A DNA stretch of 64,000 nt, from assembly GCF_024166365.1 (NCBI RefSeq), contig NC_064835.1:61608607-61672606 (forward strand). Direction: 5' to 3'. Every line of letters starts with the position of its first letter. Position 1 is the stretch's first letter. The stretch is from Elephas maximus indicus. Taxonomy: Eukaryota; Chordata; Mammalia; Proboscidea; Elephantidae. The notes beneath the pieces are model-generated. The model worked only from the letters and a program-made list of their open reading frames with translations, was not told where the DNA came from and searched no databases. Made by a program: the position numbers and the translations under genes. Shown here one piece after another: positions 57,991 to 64,000 of the stretch.

Positions 57991-58855
57991 TTTTTAATAA
58001 TTTTTATTGAGCCTCAAGTGAACGTTTACAAATCAAGTCGGTCTGTCACATATAAACTTATATACACCTTATTCCATACTCCCACTTACTCTCCCCCTAA
58101 TGAGTCAGCCTGCTCCCTCCCTCCAGTCCCTCCTTTCATGACAATTTTGCCAGTTTCTAACCCTCTCTACCCTCCTATCTCCCCTCCAGACAGGAGATGC
58201 CAACACAGTCTCAAGTGTCCACCTGATACAAGTAGCTCACTCTTCATCAGCATCTCTCTCCAACCCATTGTCCAGTCCCTTCCATGCCTGATGAGTTGTC
58301 TTCGGGAATGGTTCCTGTCCTGGGCCAACAGAAGGTTTGGGGACAATGACTGCCGGGATTCCTCTAGTCTCGGTCAGACCATTAAGTCTGGTCTCTCTAT
58401 GAGAATTTGGGGTCTGCATCCCACTGATCTCCTGCCCAGGGGTTCTCTGTTGTGTTCCCTGTGTGTTCCCTGTCAGGGCAGTCATCGGTTGTGGCTGGGC
58501 ACCATCTAGTTCTTCTGGTCTCAGGATGATGTAAGTCTCTGGTTCATGTGGCCCTTTCTGTCTCTTGGGCTCATAGTTATCATGTGACCTTGGTGTTCTT
58601 CATTCTCCTTTGATACAGGTGGGTTGAGACCAATTGATGCATCTTAGATGGCCACTTGTTAGCATTTAAGACCCCAGATGCCACATTTCAAAGTGGGATG
58701 CAGAATGTTTTCATAATAGAATTATTTTGCCAATTGACTTAGAAGTCCCCTTAAGCCATAGTCCCCAAACCCCCACCCTTGCTCCGCTGACCTTTGAAGC
58801 ATTCAGTTTATCCTGGAAACTGCTTTTGGTCCAGTCCAGCTGAGCTGACCTTCTG
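57991..58855 (-). mobile_element. 5'-truncated L1 (reverse) inserted in L1
   Basis: Poly(T) then reversed L1 3' UTR, same family as 17300: 'gggcaccatctagttcttct', 'ttgatgcatcttagatggcc', 'gggatgcagaatgttttcat'. Flanked by a perfect 16-bp duplication atcaacagcatttttt (57975-57990 and 58856-58871). A 195-residue open frame across it is chance. Confidence 0.9.
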
Positions 58856-59076
58856 ATCAACAGCATTTTTTAATCAGATGGAAAAACTAATTGCTCACTT
58901 TATATGGAAAAGAAAGAGGCCCCAGATAAGCAATGCATTATTGAATCTATAGAACACTTAAAAGACAAACAATCCAATTAAAAAATGGGCAAAAGATATG
59001 AACAGACAATTCACCAAAGAAGACATTCAGGTAGCTAACAGACACATGAGGAAATGCTCAGGATCATTAGCCATTA

Positions 59077-59159
59077 AAACCCACTGCCGTCGAGTCGATT
59101 CCAACTCATAGCAACCTTGTAGAACAGGGTAGAACTGCCCCATAGAGTTTCCAAGGCAG
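59077..59159 (-). repeat. AfroSINE stub, reverse
   Basis: 'aacccactgccgtcgagtcg', 'caactcatagcaaccttgta', 'gaactgccccatagagtttc', then it stops. Flanked by agccatta and aaccatta of the host L1, so it is a 5'-truncated insertion. Confidence 0.88.
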
Positions 59160-59735
59160 TAACCATTAGAGAAATGTAAATCAAAACTACAATGAGATAT
59201 CATCTCACTCCAACGTTACTGGCACTAATGAAAAAAAAAACAGAAAATAACAAATCTTGGAGAGGTTTCGGGGAGATTGGAACTCTTATGCATTGCTGGT
59301 GGGAAGGTAAAATGGTACAACTAGTGTAGAAAACAATATGGCGCCACCTTAAAAAGCTAGATATAGAAATACCATATGATCCAGCAACCCCACTCCTAGG
59401 AATATATCCTAGAGAATTAAGAGCCATCACACAATAGACATATGCACACCCATGTTCACTGCAGCATTATTCAAAATAGCAAAAATATGGAAATAACCTA
59501 AGTGCTGATCAACAGATGAATGGATAAACAAATTATGGTACATACACACAATGGAATACTATGCAACGATAAAGAATAATGATGAATCTGCAAAACGTCT
59601 CACAATATGGATGAATCTGGAGGGAGTTATGTTGAGTGAAATAAGTCAGTCACAAAAAGACAAATGTTATATGAGACTACTATTATAAAAACCCAAGAAA
59701 AAGTTTACACACAGGAAAAAAACAATCTTTGATGT

Positions 59736-60249
59736 TGTTATGGATTGAATTGTCTACCTCAAAAATATGTGTCAACTTGGCTAACCCGTGATTCCCAGTA
59801 TTGTGTGATTGTCCACCATTTAGTCATCTGATGTGATTTTCCTATGTGTTGTAAATCCTACCTCTATGATATTAATGAGGCAGGATTAGAGGCAATTAGA
59901 GGCAACTCAATCTACAAGATTAGGTTGTATCTTAAATCAATCTCTTTTGAGATATAAAAGGAAGAAGCAAGCAGAGAGACAGGGGGACCTCATACCACCA
60001 AGAAAGCAGCGTTAGGAGCAGAGCGAGTCCTTTGGACCCAGGTATCCTGCACTGAGAAGCTCCCAGACCAGGGAATGATTGATGATGAAGACCTTGCTCC
60101 AGAGACAACAGAGAAAGAAAGCCTTCCCCTGGAGCTGGTACTCTGAATTCAGACTTCTAGCCTCCTAGACTGTGAGAGAATAAATTTCTCTTTGTTAAAT
60201 CCATCCACTTGTGGTATTTTTGTTATAACAGCAATAGATAACTAAGACA
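59736..60249 (+). mobile_element. MaLR-like solo LTR, + strand
   Basis: TGTTATGGATTGAATTG...AACTAAGACA, flanked by gatgt (59731-59735) and gatgg (60250-60254). 'gattcccagtattgtgtgat', 'gcagagagacagggggacct'. AATAAA at 60179-60184. Best-preserved of four copies in the window; no internal retroviral part. Confidence 0.85.
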
Positions 60250-60521
60250 GATGGTTATGAGAGAAGGGAAGGGAAATCACTAGATAGTGGACAAGTGTTA
60301 ACTATGGTGAAGGGAAAGACAACACACAATATAAGGAAAGTCAGCACAACCTGACCAAGGCAGGGTTACTGGGGCTGAGGGCTGGGGACTATGGTCTCTG
60401 GGGACATCTAGGTCAACTGGCATAACATAGTTCATACAGAAGATGTTCTACATCTTTCTTTGGTGAATCATGTCTGGGGTCTTAAAAGCTTGCAAGCACC
60501 TATCTGAAATACATATATTGG

Positions 60522-61764
60522 GAGGAAGAAGGCAAGGGATGATACAACCATGCTGTGCTGTATGAGAGGAACCAAACAGGTTGAAAAAATAAGGACCAAA
60601 AGGTTGAACAAGATGGCATCAAACCAGAAGATAAAGCTCACAAGGCTGCCACCAAAATTCAGCCTAGCTTCCATGGACACATAAAAAGGAAAAAGCTCAA
60701 AGAAGAGAAGAAGGGTGGGGTGATGCCCAAGATGCTAAGGCTGAAATGAATGAGAAGGATAAAGTCCCTCTTGCTGGTGGGGTACAGAAGGAGGGAGACA
60801 GCCCCATTACCACTAAGGCAGCCCCAACCACTGGCCCCAAGCCTAAGGAGACCTGCAAAGCAAGTGAAGCTCCTTCTGAAGAAAAGAAAGGGGAGGGTGC
60901 CCCCGATGCTGCCACAGAGTAGGCAGCCCCTCAGGCTACTGCCCCCTCAGAGGAGAAGGCTGGCTCTGCCAACATAGTAAGTACCACTAAAGCTTCCACT
61001 GATAAGTTGCTGTCCTCACTGACGATGCCCAGCCAAGAAGGAGCCTAAAGAAGGGACTAATTTGCCTGCTGCTGCCAAGGAAATGGCTCAGCCTCCAATG
61101 GAGACTGCGGAGAGCAGCCAAGCAGAAGAGAAGATAGAAGCTGTAGATGAAACCAAACCTAAGCAAAGTGCCCGGCAAGGTGAGGGTAAAGGAGAATGCC
61201 AGGTGGACCAAGAACATGCCTGAACTTTTAGAAATGGCTTTTCATGTACCCACCCTCCCCTCTCCGGACCCCTGTCTGTCCCACCCTCTGCTCAACTCCA
61301 TTCTGAAGTTTTCCCTCCTCTCCTGCTCACATCTGTCAGTCTGTCTTGTCCCACCCAGTAGCCCTCTTTCTTTCTGTGTGGTACACTTAAAAAAAAAAAA
61401 AAGTGGGAAAGATCCCAAGTCAAAAAGTGTGGCTTAAACATTTTTGTTTCTTGGTGTTGTTATGGAGAGTTTGTGGTAATGATGAGCCAATCATTTTGGA
61501 AAATTCTTACACTGTATCCAAGTTTTTTGATCTGGTGCATGTGGCCCTGTGGGAGTCCACTTTCCTCTCTATCTCTCTGTTCCAGGTGTGTATGCAATGT
61601 TCCATTCATCTAACCCAGGAGTCCAAAAGAGCAAGTGAATTCAAAAACATTTTTCTTTTTCTCCTTTTCAATGTGATGGAATGAACAAAAAGGAACAAAT
61701 TCAAAAACGCATTTGCTTTAAAAATAAATAAAGCAAATGTGCCAATTAGCATAAAATAAAATAA
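60522..61764 (+). pseudogene. GAP43: GAP43 (neuromodulin) processed pseudogene
   Basis: Intronless copy of the GAP43 mRNA. From ATG at 60550 it starts [13 protein letters not shown], then (after a small frame break) [16 protein letters not shown], the IQ calmodulin-binding region. A premature TGA follows the [14 protein letters not shown] part. Later frames restore PSEEKKGEGAPDAATE, EEKAGSA and the end [18 protein letters not shown]...QDEHA-like with stop at 61221. GAP43 3' UTR and poly(A) follow. The target duplication aaatacatatattgg (60507-60521) and aaatacataaattgg (61765-61779) proves L1-mediated retrotransposition into the host L1 3' UTR. Frameshifts and stops rule out a functional protein. 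Confidence 0.93.
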
Positions 61765-62139
61765 AAATACATAAATTGGTCCCACCACTTTCAGAGCAAA
61801 AGAGAATGAAGAAAACCAAAGACACAAGGAAAATATCAGTCTATGACCACATGAGCCACAGCCTCCACCAGCCTGAGCCCAGAAGAACTGGGTGGTGCCT
61901 GGCTACCACCTGGGCTGCTCTGACAGGGATCACAACAGAGGGTTCCAGACAGAGTGGGAGAAATATGTAGAACAAAATTGAAATTAAAAAAAAAGAAAAA
62001 GACCAGATTTACTGGTCTGAGACTAGAGGAACCCCTGAGAATATAGAACCCCTGAGAATATAGACTAGAGGAACCCCTGACACTTGACTAACCCGGAACT
62101 AAAGCCTCTTTCAAAGTACACCTTTCAGCCAAACATTAG

Positions 62140-62294
62140 ATCAAACCCAAAACAGCCCAAACTTGTTGCCACCGAGTCAATTCCAACTCATAACGACCCT
62201 ATAGGTCAAAGCAGAACTGCCCCATAGGGTTTCCAAGGAGCTAACCTTTTGGTTAGCAGTCGAACACTTAACTGCTGTGCCACCAGGGCTTCGA
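62140..62294 (-). repeat. AfroSINE, reverse, in L1 3' UTR
   Basis: 'gcccaaacttgttgccaccg', 'actcataacgaccctatagg', 'cagaactgccccatagggtt', 'ttaactgctgtgccaccagg'. Part of the middle is deleted (no 'ctggtggattcgaac' segment). Flanked by host attaga repeats. Confidence 0.88.
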
Positions 62295-62712
62295 AAGATT
62301 AGACAGGCCTATAAAACAAACAATAACACACGTGAGGAACGTGCCCTAGTTCAATCAAGTGTATGAGACCAAATGGGTAACACCTGCCCCAAAGCAAAGA
62401 CAAGAAGGCAGGAAGGGACAGGAAATCTGGACAAATGGTCACAGAGAACTCGGGGTAGAAAGGGAAAGGGTGAGAGTGCTGACACATTTTAGGGATTGCA
62501 ACCAATGTCACAAAACAATCTGTGCATAAATTTTTGAACGAGGAACTAATTTGCACTGTAAACTTTTGCCTAAAACACAATGAAAAAAAAAAAAAGTTAA
62601 AGCAAAAGAAAGTGATCTCTCTTAAATGTCCCCTAAAGGAAGTATTTCCTGATTTTATTTTTAATAAAAATAGTATTTACTGATTTTGTTCTTTAAAAAT
62701 TCTATCATTTAC

Positions 62713-62838
62713 CTTCGAAATCCACATCTCCAACCAACTTGGGTTTGGCAGTTATGGGATCTTGAACTCTGTTTATTCCCACATCGATGACAGCTGCTCC
62801 TTCCTTAATCATATCTGCTGTAATCAGATTTGGAATGC
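62713..62838 (-). CDS. MTHFD2: MTHFD2 penultimate exon: [21 protein letters not shown]
   Basis: 126 bp on the - strand. GC completes Gly, then [41 protein letters not shown] and one base of the next Gly codon. Acceptor 'ctatttctag', donor gtaaat. This is the Rossmann-fold part of the dehydrogenase/cyclohydrolase; the GIPNLI...VIDVGIN motif is conserved from bacteria to man. Substitutions Q and I in RVQDPIT versus human RVHDPVT are conservative. Confidence 0.96.
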
Positions 62839-63362
62839 CTAGAAATAGGGAGATAAGAATGACCAATTTATGAAGCACTGAATTTAGATTGTTGTCTAAT
62901 TTTAATTTCAACAGACCTGGCAGACTCGTTAACATTTTATAAAAACTTACAAACTTTATATAGTAAGTAAAGGAGCCCTGGTGGTGCAGTGGTTAAGAGC
63001 TCAGCTGCTAACCAAAAGGTCAGCAGTTTGAATTCACCAGCCACTCTGTGGAAACCCTATAGGGATGTTCTATTCTGTCTTATATGGTCACTATGAGTCA
63101 AAATTGACTTGACGGCAATGGGTTTGTTTGTTTTTTTTTTAGTAATAAACAGAGATATTTTGAAACTTGAGAAACAACATTCATTCTTCCAGACTATGGT
63201 GGAATACTGGAAACCAGTATTCCAGCCACAGCTACAGCCTCACCTAGGGGTTTGAGGAATGGAGTAGCAGCCAGGCAGGCATGCTCTGGACTACAACAGG
63301 TAAAGGGTGCATCTTCAACCTTCTGAAGGGAAGTCCTTCTGTCCCCCTCCTTGTGTTCTCAC
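62839..63362 (-). other. MTHFD2: MTHFD2 intron
   Basis: A 0.5-kb intron containing one AfroSINE (62972-63135) and otherwise unique sequence. Confidence 0.8.
62972..63135 (+). repeat. AfroSINE in MTHFD2 intron
   Basis: 'ggagccctggtggtgcagtg', 'aaccaaaaggtcagcagttt', 'tatatggtcactatgagtca', 'aaaattgacttgacggcaat', poly(T) tail; flanks tagtaagtaa and tagtaataa suggest a short duplication. Confidence 0.92.
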
Positions 63363-63455
63363 CTGCAGCGGACACCACAATATCTGCAAGAATTGTATGT
63401 TGCTTTAACTGCTCTTTGGGAGTGTATCGATGAGATATTGTAACAGTGGCATCGC
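63363..63455 (-). CDS. MTHFD2: MTHFD2 exon: GDATVTISHRYTPKEQLKQH
   Basis: 93 bp on the - strand: GC completes Gly, then DATVTISHRYTPKEQLKQH, TILADIVVSAA and one base. Acceptor 'tttttccttcacag', strong donor gtgaga. Contains the ATVT strand and ADI-V-SA loop of the cofactor domain. The next downstream exon is 62713-62838 with exact phase match. More upstream exons and the promoter lie beyond the window. Confidence 0.95.
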
Positions 63456-64000
63456 CTGTGAAGGAAAAACAGGTGTCCTGATTTCTGAACCAAAGCTGCG
63501 ATTGTTTGTTCAGTCACATCACACACACACATACACCTCAAACCTACCCTTTTAAATAGTTCAAAAATGTTACTTTTTTTTTTTTTTTCCCAGTTGCCTT
63601 GACTCTGAGCATCTTAGGTCTCAATCATGCCACTGCAGAAATTCAACATCTCTGAAAAATAGCTGGCTTAATGCCTGCACCATATTTTCCAGACAGCTAA
63701 TTGTTATTTGCTCTTTTTAGATTAATACTAGATTTTTTTTTTGTAATTTTAACCCATTAGTCCTAGCTCTATCCTTTGAAGTTGTATGTGATTAGATTTC
63801 TTCCTTATCCTAGTTAACAGCCTTTCTAGATTTTACCTTTTCTAAGTAAAATACCACAAGAACTACTCAAGGTTTGGAAAAAAAAAAAAAAGTATGCTGC
63901 AAGATATTACCTGGAAATAAAGTTTTGCCATTATTTCTGATATAATCACGTAAGATCATAATCACATGTCATGACATTGATTTACAAGGCTTTTCCCCAA
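63456..64000 (-). other. MTHFD2: MTHFD2 intron, truncated by window edge
   Basis: Intronic sequence with a short CA run near 63520 and T/A runs. No exon or recognisable repeat. Confidence 0.65.

Larger units (their letters stand above)
53690..62594 (+). mobile_element. L1 LINE, + strand, broken up by seven later insertions
   Basis: L1 ORF2 RT region at 53690-54115 ('tgaagccagcataaccctga', 'caagtgggattcacaccagg', 'catttgataaagctcaacac'), resuming at 57379-57990 and 58856-59735 ('gggcaaaagatatgaacaga', 'aaactacaatgagatatcat'). Its 3' UTR runs from 60355 to the poly(A) at about 62582-62594. Insertions: RTE 54116, SINE 57212, L1 57991, SINE 59077, LTR 59736, GAP43 pseudogene 60522, SINE 62140. 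It lies antisense in the last intron of MTHFD2. ORF2 is not intact. Confidence 0.85.

Noticed and set aside
57922..58509. 195-residue forward open frame
   Set aside because: It lies antisense in a truncated L1 3' UTR with a clear target duplication; chance ORF.
60550..61223. Functional GAP43-like gene
   Set aside because: Frameshift near the start, an early in-frame stop, no introns and flanking duplications mark it as a processed pseudogene.
1..64000. CRISPR array, operon, phage or other prokaryote-type system
   Set aside because: Spliced mammalian genes and retroelements throughout; the repeats are dispersed and each has transposon hallmarks.

Overview
The window is placental-mammal genomic DNA, almost certainly from an afrotherian such as elephant, manatee or hyrax. 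It is full of AfroSINE-type tRNA-derived SINEs and of RTE/BovB-like LINEs with matching 3' tails. L1, MIR, L2, MER5/MER20-like hAT elements and MaLR-like solo LTRs are also present. The species call is inference from repeat content.

Two protein-coding genes meet tail to tail. From 371 to 49,000 on the + strand lie at least 18 constitutive-looking exons, plus two alternative 3' exons, of SLC4A5 (NBCe2/NBC4, electrogenic Na+/HCO3- cotransporter). The window opens inside an intron; roughly the first 280 residues, the 5' UTR and the promoter lie upstream. All splice junctions are GT-AG, phases agree throughout, and the visible reading frame is intact (841 residues to the usual stop at 46,579-46,581). 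The exons encode the end of the cytosolic N-domain, a glycine-rich linker, the 14-span membrane domain with a glycosylated loop, and the cytosolic tail. On the - strand, 63,455 to 52,549, are the last three coding exons of MTHFD2, the mitochondrial methylene-tetrahydrofolate dehydrogenase/cyclohydrolase. The 3.5 kb between the two stop codons shows no recognisable young repeat and carries poly(A) signals for both genes.

The rest is intron. SLC4A5 introns hold single and nested AfroSINEs, a 5'-truncated L1 that splits a SINE (17.2-19.3 kb), four-kilobase-scale old L1 debris, a near full-length RTE LINE on the - strand (28.8-32.0 kb), MaLR-like LTRs and ancient MIR/L2/hAT repeats. The 10-kb last intron of MTHFD2 is mostly one L1 (53.7-62.6 kb) into which an RTE LINE, three SINEs, a second L1, a MaLR-like LTR and a GAP43 processed pseudogene were inserted.

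No new defence, metabolic or mobile system is visible. The most interesting signal is at the 3' end of SLC4A5: skipping an 85-bp exon makes the next exon read in a second open frame, which continues into a further exon ending in the class-I PDZ-ligand-like tetrapeptide ETTL. This parallels the known NBCe1-C tail of the paralogue SLC4A4. Other points worth checking are three independent insertions at the same short motif inside AfroSINE copies, and a tRNA-Gly/RTE composite retroelement.
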